Part shown: piece by piece, positions 27,383-35,733 of the stretch | Layout: every line of letters begins with the position of its first letter | How positions within the stretch are numbered: the stretch's first letter is position 1 | Source of the DNA: Thermanaerothrix sp034436175 | Lineage (GTDB): Bacteria; Chloroflexota; Anaerolineae; Anaerolineales; Anaerolineaceae | DNA: 64,000 nt | NCBI GenBank assembly: GCA_964427505.1 | Contig: CAYRUO010000003.1 | Coordinates: 124,001 to 188,000 of the forward strand | Direction of reading: 5' to 3' | Notes under the pieces: model-generated | What the model was told of the DNA's origin: nothing | Databases searched by the model: none | Seen by the model: the letters and a program-made list of their open reading frames with translations, nothing else | Translations under genes and position numbers: made by a program

Positions 27383-27775
27383 TCAATGCTCCCTTTCTTC
27401 GCAATACTTCTGATAGGCGGCGGCATCCATCAGGCTATCTAATTCCTGAGGGTTGCTCATCTCAATTTTCAACATCCAGGCTTCGCCGTAAGGATCGCTG
27501 TTGACCAGTTCAAATTTCTCGGTTAGGGCTTCATTGCGGGCAACAACTTTTCCTGATACCGGTGCATTGACATCAGCCGCAGCTTTTACTGATTCCAGTG
27601 TTGCGATGACCCCACCTTTTTTGATCTCATCACCGGTTTCAACCTGAAACTCGAAGAAAACGATGTCAGAGAGCTGGGACTGGGCATAGTCGGTGACCCC
27701 CACGATGGCAGTGTTACCTTCTACTTTAACCCATTCGTCTGTGGTGGTGTACTTGAGTTCGCTGGGGATGTTCAT
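27383..27775 (-). CDS. gcvH: Glycine cleavage system H protein
   Basis: 130 residues with AGGAGG 8 bases before ATG. The lipoyl-lysine is in TLESVKAA; YTTTDEWVKVEG and GVTDYAQSQLSDIVF are conserved. It shuttles aminomethyl between the P and T proteins. gcvT and lipoate genes are not in the window. A -10 (TATAAT, minus strand 27846-27851) lies upstream. Confidence 0.96.
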   Translation of the reverse strand: MNIPSELKYTTTDEWVKVEGNTAIVGVTDYAQSQLSDIVFFEFQVETGDEIKKGGVIATLESVKAAADVNAPVSGKVVARNEALTEKFELVNSDPYGEAWMLKIEMSNPQELDSLMDAAAYQKYCEEREH

Positions 27776-27845
27776 GATTCGACCTCCTGGGGTGATATAA
27801 AGTTTTTCAGGCCGCTACTTGACCTGTGGTTACCCGCCCAAAATT

Positions 27846-27851
27846 ATTATA
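27846..27851 (-). promoter_or_regulatory. -10 element upstream of gcvH
   Basis: Perfect TATAAT on the minus strand 71 bases before the gcvH start; no matching -35 at the right distance. Confidence 0.4.
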
Positions 27852-27899
27852 CTCTCCGACCAGGATTGAAAATGCCATTGCCATAACGTCATTGGAAAT

Positions 27900-29450
27900 T
27901 CAGCGATGTTTGACGTCTAATTGGATTGGAACGAATTGATTCTCAGCCTCAGTGACTTCGCGGAAAGAGGCTGACTGAGCCCGCCCTTCACGGAGCCAGT
28001 TGCGAAGCATCTCGATGGTTTCGCGCTGAGAGCGTGACAAGGGTACCTGTTTACTAAGCGCGAGCAGGATATCCTCGGTAGTGAATTCGCGTTGTCCATC
28101 GTTGAACCCGATGTACATGGCATCAATAATGGCTTGTTCGATTTCAGCGCCGACGTAGCCCTCTGACGCAGCAGCCAGGCGGTCCAGGTCATAATCTTCC
28201 GGGATGCGGTTGCGCTTTCGCAGGTGGACGGCAAAGATTTCGCGCCGTTCTGAGAAGGTGGGCAGATCCAGGAAGAAGATTTCGTCAAATCGCCCCCGTC
28301 GTAAAAGTTCGGGTGGAAGGGCTGAAATATCGTTAGCCGTTGCTACGACAAAGCAAGGCGCGGTTTTCTCTTGCATCCAGGTCAGAATCGTCGCGAAAAC
28401 GCGGGTGCTGGTGCCGCTATCCAAGCCGCCATGGGCAAGCGCTTTCTCAATCTCATCAATCCAGATAATGCAAGGAGCAATGGTCTCGGCCAGGTGTAAG
28501 GCTCGGCGGGTGCGTTCTTCCGACTCACCGACCAGGCTGCCATATAGGGCACCAACGTCAAGCCGAATTAGAGGGAGGCGCCAAAGACCACCGATCATTT
28601 TAGCAGTCAGGCTTTTTCCTGTCCCCGGAATTCCGATGAGACCTATACCTTTGGGGGCAGGTAGACCATACTGGCGTGCCTCTTGGGTAAAGGCCTTCTC
28701 ACGCAAACGCAGCCATTCTTTGAGCACCCCTAAGCCGCCTACATCATCCGGCGTCTCGGTGACGGGATAGAATTCCAAGGCTTCGCTCTCGCGGATGATT
28801 TGCTTCTTTTCCTCGGTAACGAGGTCAATATCTCGGTCGTCCAGGACGCCATCTTCGACGATGGCTTTAGCAAATACCCGCTGGGCTTGCGATGCCGTCA
28901 GACCGATAGCGGCTTGGACTAATTTTTCTCGTCCCAAAGGGGTTAAATTTACCCTTACCCCAGGAGTGGCCGTCAATCGGTTGAGAACTTCTTCCAGTTC
29001 TTCGGCTGAAGGCAGAGCGAAGTCAATTAAGACAGCCTCATCGCGCAGTTCATCGGGAATACGTGAGGTTACTGTAGTAATTAGGATGGATTTTTTGGTG
29101 AATTTTAGGCGCTGGGCGAGGTTACGCAACTTTCTCTTGATTTGCGGATTCCCCCAGGCCTCATGAAAATCTTTAAGGATATAGAGTGTGGTGACTGCGG
29201 CTTCGGCATGATCAATTTGTTCGAGAGCTGTCAGGGGGTCGCGCGCTGTGGGGAGGACGCCACTGCCCACCATCCATTGGAAGCCATCGGCAAGATCCCA
29301 AACCAGGCAATGGCGCTGGGTACGTTCGCACACCGCGCGAATCTTTTGCAATGCGCGTTCTTCCTCGGGTGTAACCAGAACCAGTAAGGTGAACCGCGCT
29401 CGCAGGTAGATATCGAGTTGCTCTTCAAACCGTTGAGATGGCCTTAACAT
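27900..29450 (-). CDS. Ycf46-like AAA+ ATPase
   Basis: 516 residues. The first about 230 residues are a divergent N-domain, followed by one AAA module: Walker A IGIPGTGKSLTAK (about 277), Walker B CIIWIDEIEKAL, and second-region RRGRFDEIFFLDLP with arginine finger. This layout is that of the Ycf46 proteins of cyanobacteria and plastids, linked there to inorganic-carbon use; its role in a non-phototroph is unknown. A C-terminal helical tail of about 60 residues follows the AAA lid. Confidence 0.8.
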   Translation of the reverse strand: MLRPSQRFEEQLDIYLRARFTLLVLVTPEEERALQKIRAVCERTQRHCLVWDLADGFQWMVGSGVLPTARDPLTALEQIDHAEAAVTTLYILKDFHEAWGNPQIKRKLRNLAQRLKFTKKSILITTVTSRIPDELRDEAVLIDFALPSAEELEEVLNRLTATPGVRVNLTPLGREKLVQAAIGLTASQAQRVFAKAIVEDGVLDDRDIDLVTEEKKQIIRESEALEFYPVTETPDDVGGLGVLKEWLRLREKAFTQEARQYGLPAPKGIGLIGIPGTGKSLTAKMIGGLWRLPLIRLDVGALYGSLVGESEERTRRALHLAETIAPCIIWIDEIEKALAHGGLDSGTSTRVFATILTWMQEKTAPCFVVATANDISALPPELLRRGRFDEIFFLDLPTFSERREIFAVHLRKRNRIPEDYDLDRLAAASEGYVGAEIEQAIIDAMYIGFNDGQREFTTEDILLALSKQVPLSRSQRETIEMLRNWLREGRAQSASFREVTEAENQFVPIQLDVKHR

Positions 29451-29573
29451 GGAGAACCCTCTGTTTGATTATAGCACGCGCTTGAACCTCTGGGCAGGAT
29501 TTTGAAAAGTTGTCTGATAACTTTAGCAGTATGGTTGGGGCAGTTTTTGTAAGGGCGTTTGGGCAAAGCAAGG

Positions 29574-29579
29574 TATAAT
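29574..29579 (+). promoter_or_regulatory. -10 element for the glmS transcript
   Basis: TATAAT about 93 bases before the predicted ribozyme; the -35 is not evident at standard spacing, TTGTAA at 29547-29552 being 21 bases away. Confidence 0.4.
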
Positions 29580-29666
29580 AGGGACACCCGCAACAGGTGG
29601 GAATAGAACTATTGAAATTTGGAAGGAGGTTTGCAAGCAGACATAATTCACCATGTAGTAAGGGAA

Positions 29667-29845
29667 AGTTAAGCGCAAGGCCTTGGGTCGGAGGGGGAGG
29701 AAGGCCTGAGGTGACGAGGAGGAAGGTTCTCCACCGCAAGGTGGAGCTAACCGGTGAGAACAGGCTGCTAACCTGGTCGCCGGGAAAATCGAGAGATCAG
29801 CGGAAGCCTTCCCATTGCCACAGCGGCAATGAACACTTTCCCCAA
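29667..29845 (+). ncRNA. Candidate glmS ribozyme/riboswitch with a P3 insertion
   Basis: Lies in the leader of glmS, 289 bases from its start codon. Motifs in the order of the known glmS ribozyme: AGCGC (cleavage expected between A29672 and G29673), P1 helix AGGCCTT / AAGGCCT (29678-29684, 29701-29707), TGACGAGG (29712-29719), P3 helix GGAAGG / CCTTCC (29721-29726, 29807-29812), ATCGA (29788-29792), GCGG (29800-29803), then a P3a-like hairpin CATTGCC / GGCAATG (29813-29831). Glucosamine 6-phosphate would activate self-cleavage and lower glmS expression. Between P3 and ATCGA an extra 59 bases form two hairpins (29729-29746 with a GCAA loop; 29751-29783), not part of the minimal model. The P4 domain seems absent. 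Assigned by eye. Confidence 0.72.
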
Positions 29846-29868
29846 AAGTATTGGAATCCCTAAATAGA

Positions 29869-29890
29869 AGCCCAACAAAGGCGTTGGGCT
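29869..29890 (+). other. Hairpin between ribozyme and glmS
   Basis: AGCCCAAC / GTTGGGCT, 8-bp stem, 6-base loop, in the glmS leader; no T-tract follows, so it is not an intrinsic terminator. Confidence 0.55.
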
Positions 29891-29960
29891 GGGGTGTGTT
29901 GTGGCGCTTTGACTGCTCCAAGACACCTCTTGAATCTTTGCCCTTAGGAGGATTAGCCCT

Positions 29961-31802
29961 ATGTGTGGGATTGTTGGCTATATCGGCTATCGCAATGCAA
30001 CACCGATCATTCTCAATGGATTGAAGCGCCTTGAATATCGCGGGTACGATTCGGCGGGTCTGGCGGTGCTGCAAAATGGGCGAATAGAAATCCGCCGCGA
30101 TGCGGGTAAGCTCAGCAAGTTAGTGTCGTTGGTTGAAAATCAACCTATTAATGGTCAGGTTGGGATTGGACATACTCGTTGGGCGACTCATGGTGAACCC
30201 AGTGCGCGCAATGCTCATCCTCATGTGGGGAGCACAGGTGAGGTGGTGGTAGTCCACAATGGAATCGTGGAGAATTTCTTGGAACTTAAAGCCGACTTGG
30301 AGGCTGAGGGGGTCAAATTTAACTCCGATACGGATACCGAAGTCATTGTACACTTGATCGAGCGGTTTCTGGCCAACAGTATTCCTCTTGAGGAAGCCGT
30401 TCGTTTGGCTTTGAAACAGTTGCGGGGTGCTCATGGTATCGTCGTGCTCTCGACACGCGAACCCGATAAGATCATTGCGGCGCGTATCGGTAATGCCGGT
30501 GGGGTTGTCATTGGATTAGGAGAAGGGGAAAATTTTGTGGCTTCGGACATTCCGGCCATTCTCGAGCATACGCGTCAAATGATTTTCCTCGATTCTCATC
30601 AAATGGCAATTGTTAAGTCGGATGGGGTTGTTGTGAAAACCTTGAATGGGCAGGCTGTAGTGCCTCAGGTTCATAATATTAGTTGGGATCCGGTGGCGGC
30701 TGAGAAGGGGGAATATCGTCATTTCATGCAAAAAGAAATCCATGAGCAAGTCCGCTCGTTGACCGATACCCTGGCCGGGCGTGTTGATTTTGATGAAGGA
30801 ATGATCCGCTTGCCTCAACTTAACCTCACCCCTGAATTGGCGCGGCGGATCAAACGTATTTGCATTACGGCTTGTGGCACAGCCGCCCATGCGGGGATGG
30901 TGGGAAAGTACCTGATCGAACGGCTTGCACGTATTCCGGTTGAGGTGGATATTGCCTCAGAATTTCGCTATCGGGACCCCATTGTTGATGAGGATACAGT
31001 TGTCCTGGCGATCAGCCAATCGGGTGAAACGGCGGACACCTTAGCGGCGATGGATGAAGGCCGACGAAAGGGGGCAACGCTGTGGGCTATTGTGAACGCT
31101 ATCGGATCGCAAGCCATGCGCATAGCCGATGGTTATATTGCGATGCAAGCCGGCCCGGAGATTGGGGTGGCTTCGACAAAAGCCTTTACCGCCCCTTTGG
31201 TAGATCTTTATATGTTGGCTGTTCTGTTGGGTGACTTAAGAGGTGTGCTTTCAGAGCGTGAACGTAGGCGTCTAGTAGCCGATTTACGCCTGATACCTGA
31301 TTTAGTGAGCCGTTGCCTAGATCGCGAACCTGAAGTGCTCCAAGTGGCGCGGGAGATGCGGTACATTCGCAACATCCTTTACTTGGGACGTGGTATTAAC
31401 ATGCCCATTGCTTATGAGGGGGCGCTCAAACTTAAGGAGATTTCTTACATCCACGCCGAGGCGTATCCGGCAGGCGAAATGAAGCATGGGCCGATTGCGC
31501 TGATTGATCGGGACATGCCGGTTCTGGCTATCGCGCCTAAAGATCCCTGGTATGAGAAGATGATCAGTCAGATTGAGCAGGCCAAGGCGCGGGGTGGGAG
31601 TGTAATTGCTGTGGCGACCGAAGGGGATGAGCGCTTGCCGGAACTATGTGACTACATTTTCTGGGTGCCAGAGACGCCCTGGTTGCTCTCGCCCGTGGTC
31701 ACCGTCATTCCTTTGCAACTGTTTGCTTATCATATTGCAGCGCTGCGAGGTTTGGACGTAGATCAGCCTCGTAATTTGGCCAAATCGGTTACCGTGGAAT
31801 AA
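29961..31802 (+). CDS. glmS: Glutamine:fructose-6-phosphate aminotransferase
   Basis: 613 residues. After Met removal the N-terminal nucleophile Cys is first (MCGIVGYIG). The glutaminase domain (GHTRWATHGEPS) is followed by two SIS domains: TACGTAAHAG / AISQSGETADTL and LGRGINMPIAYEGALKLKEISYIHAEAYPAGE-type motif with the sequence ending DQPRNLAKSVTVE. It makes glucosamine 6-phosphate for wall and glycan synthesis. AGGAGG 8 bases before ATG. A candidate glmS ribozyme precedes it and a terminator follows. Confidence 0.97.
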   Translation: MCGIVGYIGYRNATPIILNGLKRLEYRGYDSAGLAVLQNGRIEIRRDAGKLSKLVSLVENQPINGQVGIGHTRWATHGEPSARNAHPHVGSTGEVVVVHNGIVENFLELKADLEAEGVKFNSDTDTEVIVHLIERFLANSIPLEEAVRLALKQLRGAHGIVVLSTREPDKIIAARIGNAGGVVIGLGEGENFVASDIPAILEHTRQMIFLDSHQMAIVKSDGVVVKTLNGQAVVPQVHNISWDPVAAEKGEYRHFMQKEIHEQVRSLTDTLAGRVDFDEGMIRLPQLNLTPELARRIKRICITACGTAAHAGMVGKYLIERLARIPVEVDIASEFRYRDPIVDEDTVVLAISQSGETADTLAAMDEGRRKGATLWAIVNAIGSQAMRIADGYIAMQAGPEIGVASTKAFTAPLVDLYMLAVLLGDLRGVLSERERRRLVADLRLIPDLVSRCLDREPEVLQVAREMRYIRNILYLGRGINMPIAYEGALKLKEISYIHAEAYPAGEMKHGPIALIDRDMPVLAIAPKDPWYEKMISQIEQAKARGGSVIAVATEGDERLPELCDYIFWVPETPWLLSPVVTVIPLQLFAYHIAALRGLDVDQPRNLAKSVTVE

Positions 31803-31830
31803 CGTTCTCTAAGTGTTATTCTGTCTCTCT

Positions 31831-31856
31831 GTGCCTCCGGTCTAAGCCGGAGGCAC
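31831..31856 (+). terminator. Terminator of glmS
   Basis: GTGCCTCCGG / CCGGAGGCAC, perfect 10-bp stem, 6-base loop, then AATTTTATAT. Confidence 0.85.
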
Positions 31857-31961
31857 AATTTTATATAGAGATTTTCTATTGAAAAATATCGTGATATCTT
31901 ATCGTAAAGGTGATGATTTTCACGGATGAATGATGACGAAAAAGCCCCTTATTGCCTTAAG

Positions 31962-32029
31962 ATTAATCTTGTATTAATGGTCTGATTTTTCTATAATGTA
32001 GCCATGCCGTAGGTTAATCTGACATTAAG
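31962..32029 (+). promoter_or_regulatory. Promoter and phased direct repeats ahead of the multihaem operon
   Basis: TTGTAT (31969-31974), 17-base spacer, TATAAT (31992-31997). A direct repeat ATTAAT-N5-ATTAAT (31962-31978) overlaps the -35, and a second copy GTTAAT-N5-ATTAAG lies at 32013-32029 just after the start point. The 11-bp phase is typical of sites for OmpR-family regulators. A perfect 12-bp palindrome AAGATTAATCTT (31959-31970) overlaps the first. The rest of the 31803-32112 gap holds only the glmS terminator and A/T-rich leader. Confidence 0.65.
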
Positions 32030-32112
32030 GAGGTGATTAGACCGCGAGAATCTCCCTATAGATATCTGCGCATTTTGTTTATTTCAGTTTCGTGTTGTTG
32101 GGAGGGTACATT

Positions 32113-34281
32113 ATGAAGCAACCATCAAAGATTGTGCTCTACATATTAGGCGTACTGATCTTGATGGCAGTTCTGGTGGGATGCCAATCTCAAACGCCGA
32201 CGGCAACAGCAGGTGAGCCAACTGCTGTCCCTCAGACGTGTCCAACCCCTGAGGCTTGTCCGCCGGATTTGAGCGGCGAGATTCCGTTCTGGCAAAAATG
32301 GCAGGCTTCTGGGCATGCCAACGCTGAGGCTGCGGCATTCACCCACTGGAATACCGAAGAGCCCCCTGAGATCCCCGCGACATGCGCCAAATGCCACAGT
32401 TCGCAGGGCTTTTTGGATTATGTGGGGGCAGACGGTAGCGAAGCCTTCAAGGTAGATGCAAATGCACCCGTTGGCACCGTGATCACTTGCAATACCTGCC
32501 ATAATGAGGCAACCCTTGCCCTGGATACAGTGAAGTTCCCCTCGGGAGCCGAATTAACCGGTCTGGGGCGTGAAGCCATTTGTATGACCTGCCATCAGGG
32601 TGCGGCTTCCAAAGTGCAGGTGGATGAAGCGATCCAGAAGGCCGGTGCTACAGATGAAGACCAGGTGGTGGGCGAACTTGGCTTCATCAATGTGCACTAT
32701 TATGCGGCTGCCATCAGCCGTTACGGTTCTCAGGTCAAAGGGGGCTACGAATACGAGGGTAAACGCTATGATGTGCTCTTTGAGCATGTCGCTGGCATGC
32801 AAACCTGCACTGATTGCCATGACTCCCACTCGTTGGAAGTCAAGGTGGATACGTGCAGTACCTGTCATGAGGGCGCTACCTCTGTTGAGTCACTGCGTGA
32901 TATCCGCATGGCGTCTTCGCAGGTGGACTACGACGGCGATGGCAATGTAGAAGAGGGTATCTACTACGAGGTTGACGGCCTGCGCCAGATGCTGTATCAG
33001 GCTATTCAAGCCTACGCTTCTGAGGTGGCTGGTACACCGATTGTCTACTCCGCTGAAGCCTACCCCTATTTCTTCATTGATACCAATAAGAACGGACAGG
33101 CAGACGCGGACGAGACCCAGTATCCCAATCGTTACAATGCCTGGACGCCGCGGTTAGAGAAGGCTGCCTTCAACTATCAGGTTTCCATGAAGGATCCGGG
33201 CGGCTATGCTCACGGCGCCAAGTACATCATTCAGTTGCTCTATGATTCTATCGAGAGCCTAAATGAGAAACTAAGCCAACCGGTGGATCTGAGCAAGGCG
33301 CATCGCAATGACCCCGGCCACTTTGCTGGCTCGGAAGAGGCTTTCCGCCACTGGGATGCTGAAGGGAAAGTTCCCAATACCTGTGTCAAGTGTCACACAG
33401 CAGAAGGTCTGCCGCAGTACCTGGCGGAGGGTACGAATATTTCCATGTTGCCTTCCAATGGTCTAATGTGCGAGACCTGCCACAGCAGTGTGACCACCTT
33501 CGAGCGCTATCAGGTCGAATCGGTGACTTTCCCCAGCGGTGCTAAATTGGGCTTTGCAGATAAGGCGGATGCCAATTTGTGTCTGAACTGCCACCAAGGG
33601 CGCGACTCCACGGTAACGGTCAACCGTGCCATTGCCGGGAAGGATCCCGATACGGTGGATGAGAAGTTGTCCTTCCGCAATGTGCACTACTTTGCCGCAG
33701 GTGCGACCCTCTTCGGGACCGAGGCTAAGGGCATCTATGAGTATGCGGGTAAAACCTACGCCGGGCCGTTCAAGCATGTCCAGGGCGTAGAGACCTGCAC
33801 CGATTGTCATGACGCCCATAGCCTGGAGGTTAAGACTGCCAGTTGCCAAGGCTGCCATCAGGTAGATGATCCGGCTAAGATCCGGATGACCTCAAAAGCC
33901 GATTATGATGGTGATGGCGATACACAAGAAGGATTGAAGGGCGAGGTGGAGACGATGAAGGAATTGCTCTATGCCGCGATCCAGGCTTATGCCAAGGATG
34001 TGGCAGGCAAGCCTATCGTCTATTCGCCGGTAGCCTATCCCTACTTCTTCGTGGATACCAATGCCAATGGTCAGGCCGATGCGGATGAGGTTAACTTCCA
34101 GAACCGCTACAATGCCTGGACGCCGCGCTTGCTGACCGCTGCGTATAACTATCAATATGCGCAGAAGGATCCGGGCGGTTATGTCCACAACGGCGTTTAT
34201 GTCCTCCAGGCGCTGTATGATTCGCTTGCCGACCTGGGCACGAAAGTCAAAGTGGATCTGACCAAACTGGTACGACCGTAG
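32113..34281 (+). CDS. Decahaem c-type cytochrome lipoprotein (tandem pentahaem units)
   Basis: 722 residues from ATG at 32113 (GGAGGG 7 bases upstream). A signal peptide ends in lipobox LVGC, so Cys24 should be lipidated and the protein sits outside the membrane. There are ten CxxCH haem sites: CAKCH, CNTCH, CMTCH, CTDCH, CSTCH in the first half and CVKCH, CETCH, CLNCH, CTDCH, CQGCH in the second. The halves align over their whole length (NVHYYAA/NVHYFAA, EHVAGMQTC/KHVQGVETC, YNAWTPRL in both), showing an internal duplication. Each half also has acidic loops DYDGDG and DTNxNGQADADE like Ca2+-binding EF-hand/dockerin loops. First gene of an electron-transfer operon. Catalytic activity unknown; no oxidoreductase family matched. 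Confidence 0.85.
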   Translation: MKQPSKIVLYILGVLILMAVLVGCQSQTPTATAGEPTAVPQTCPTPEACPPDLSGEIPFWQKWQASGHANAEAAAFTHWNTEEPPEIPATCAKCHSSQGFLDYVGADGSEAFKVDANAPVGTVITCNTCHNEATLALDTVKFPSGAELTGLGREAICMTCHQGAASKVQVDEAIQKAGATDEDQVVGELGFINVHYYAAAISRYGSQVKGGYEYEGKRYDVLFEHVAGMQTCTDCHDSHSLEVKVDTCSTCHEGATSVESLRDIRMASSQVDYDGDGNVEEGIYYEVDGLRQMLYQAIQAYASEVAGTPIVYSAEAYPYFFIDTNKNGQADADETQYPNRYNAWTPRLEKAAFNYQVSMKDPGGYAHGAKYIIQLLYDSIESLNEKLSQPVDLSKAHRNDPGHFAGSEEAFRHWDAEGKVPNTCVKCHTAEGLPQYLAEGTNISMLPSNGLMCETCHSSVTTFERYQVESVTFPSGAKLGFADKADANLCLNCHQGRDSTVTVNRAIAGKDPDTVDEKLSFRNVHYFAAGATLFGTEAKGIYEYAGKTYAGPFKHVQGVETCTDCHDAHSLEVKTASCQGCHQVDDPAKIRMTSKADYDGDGDTQEGLKGEVETMKELLYAAIQAYAKDVAGKPIVYSPVAYPYFFVDTNANGQADADEVNFQNRYNAWTPRLLTAAYNYQYAQKDPGGYVHNGVYVLQALYDSLADLGTKVKVDLTKLVRP

Positions 34282-34293
34282 GATTGTCCTTTT

Positions 34294-34330
34294 GGGAGCA
34301 CCCTCTGTCCTTGGGGACGGGGGTGCTCCC
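34294..34330 (+). other. Intercistronic hairpin between the two multihaem genes
   Basis: GGGAGCACCC / GGGTGCTCCC, perfect 10 bp, with a nested GTCC / GGAC stem in its 17-base loop. No T-tract follows. Likely an mRNA processing or stability element, or a partial attenuator. Confidence 0.7.
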
Positions 34331-34365
34331 CACTCTGGAAAACTTAAGGAGCAGATCAGACAACG

Positions 34366-35730
34366 ATGCGCAAACCATTGATTCCTTGGATCATCCTTGC
34401 CTTTACCTTTGCCCTGGTTGCAGGGTTTTTGATTTTTACGGAAGAAGCCAAAAGTCAAACCCTAAATACGCTTCCTGCAGGCGGCTTGGCTCAGAATCCG
34501 GATAATTCAGCCTGTTTGAGTTGTCATCAGCGTGAAGGCATGACCTGGCCTCTGCCGAACGGGGAAGTGCTTCCGTTGACCATTGATCCTAAACAGTATG
34601 ATCAAGCCGTGCATGCTCGCCTGAGTTGCCAGGTGTGCCATACGAACATTACCGGTTTTCCGCATCCAGAAAACACGGCCCAAGATCGGCGCGAATACAC
34701 TCTTCAATACCAGACGACCTGCAATCAGTGTCACCCTAATCAGGTTAAGGATCTTGCGGATAGTGTACATACCAAACTTTTCCAAGCGGGAAATCGGAAT
34801 GCGCCTATTTGCGCCGATTGTCATAATCCTCACACTCAACCGCCGATCCAAAAGACGGCAGAGGGTTTGCCAGCCCCTTCCGAACATGCACGGATAGCCC
34901 AAACTTGTGCTACCTGTCATGCGGCGATCTATGATGAGTATTTGAACAGTGTGCATGGTTCGGGGATCATAGAGAATCGCAATCCGGATGTGCCGGCGTG
35001 TACGGATTGTCACGGTGTTCATCGCATCACGAACCCTAAAACCGCGGCTTTCCGTCTTTCATCCCCGCAATTATGCGCGAAATGCCATACCGATGAAAGT
35101 ATCATGAGCAAATATGGGCTTTCAACCCAGGTGCTCAATACCTACGTGGCTGATTTCCACGGTACAACCGTGGTGTTGTTTGAAAAGACGGATCCAGATC
35201 AGGAAACCAATAAACCAGTCTGTTACGATTGTCATGGCGTACATGATATTCAGAGGGTGGATGATCCACAAAAAGGGATCGCGATTAAGGAGAATTTGCT
35301 CAAGACGTGTCAGCGCTGCCACCCAGATGCGACTATGAATTTCCCGGATTCCTGGTTGGGCCACTATATCCCCAACCCGGATCGTTATCCTTTGGTTTAC
35401 TATGTGAACCTGTTCTATAAATTTTTCATCCCAACGGTTTTAGGGGGAATGGCCATCTTTGTGGCCAGTGATATTTACTACCGGTTGTGGGGACGCCGAC
35501 GCCGCCAGCGGGGTGAGGAGGCCGTTATGCCTACTTCATCCACAACTGGGGACGTGGTTGCGGACACGTCCCAAATGGAAAGCAAGACAACGCCAGATAT
35601 GACCATCTCTGATCGGGAACAAGAAGGGTCATCTGGAGTGGAGACTTCGTCTTCGGAGCCTAATGTGGCTCAAGATCAGGAGAATATAGAAGACAGCAAT
35701 GAGCCACATGATCGTAGCCCTGAGGAGTAA
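34366..35730 (+). CDS. Nonahaem c-type cytochrome with membrane anchors
   Basis: 454 residues. N-terminal hydrophobic segment (about 7-25), then nine CxxCH motifs (CLSCH, CQVCH, CNQCH, CADCH, CATCH, CTDCH, CAKCH, CYDCH, CQRCH), then a C-terminal membrane segment (about 348-372) and an acidic Ser/Glu-rich cytoplasmic-looking tail. Several histidines outside the motifs (SVHTKLF, SVHGSG, DFHGTT) could be distal ligands, as in cytochrome c3/c7-like multihaem proteins. Sits between a surface decahaem and a cytochrome b, so it probably bridges them. Stop is 3 bases before the next start. Confidence 0.85.
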   Translation: MRKPLIPWIILAFTFALVAGFLIFTEEAKSQTLNTLPAGGLAQNPDNSACLSCHQREGMTWPLPNGEVLPLTIDPKQYDQAVHARLSCQVCHTNITGFPHPENTAQDRREYTLQYQTTCNQCHPNQVKDLADSVHTKLFQAGNRNAPICADCHNPHTQPPIQKTAEGLPAPSEHARIAQTCATCHAAIYDEYLNSVHGSGIIENRNPDVPACTDCHGVHRITNPKTAAFRLSSPQLCAKCHTDESIMSKYGLSTQVLNTYVADFHGTTVVLFEKTDPDQETNKPVCYDCHGVHDIQRVDDPQKGIAIKENLLKTCQRCHPDATMNFPDSWLGHYIPNPDRYPLVYYVNLFYKFFIPTVLGGMAIFVASDIYYRLWGRRRRQRGEEAVMPTSSTTGDVVADTSQMESKTTPDMTISDREQEGSSGVETSSSEPNVAQDQENIEDSNEPHDRSPEE

Positions 35731-35733
35731 GGG

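Noticed and set aside
27776..27899. Possible glycine riboswitch ahead of gcvH
   Set aside because: GGAGAG appears next to the -10 but the transcribed leader is only about 65 bases and none of the conserved aptamer core is seen.
29597..29863. Coding region of 88 residues, or RNase P RNA, in the glmS leader
   Set aside because: The frame has no plausible domain and overlaps structured RNA. RNase P conserved regions are not found, while the glmS ribozyme motifs are.
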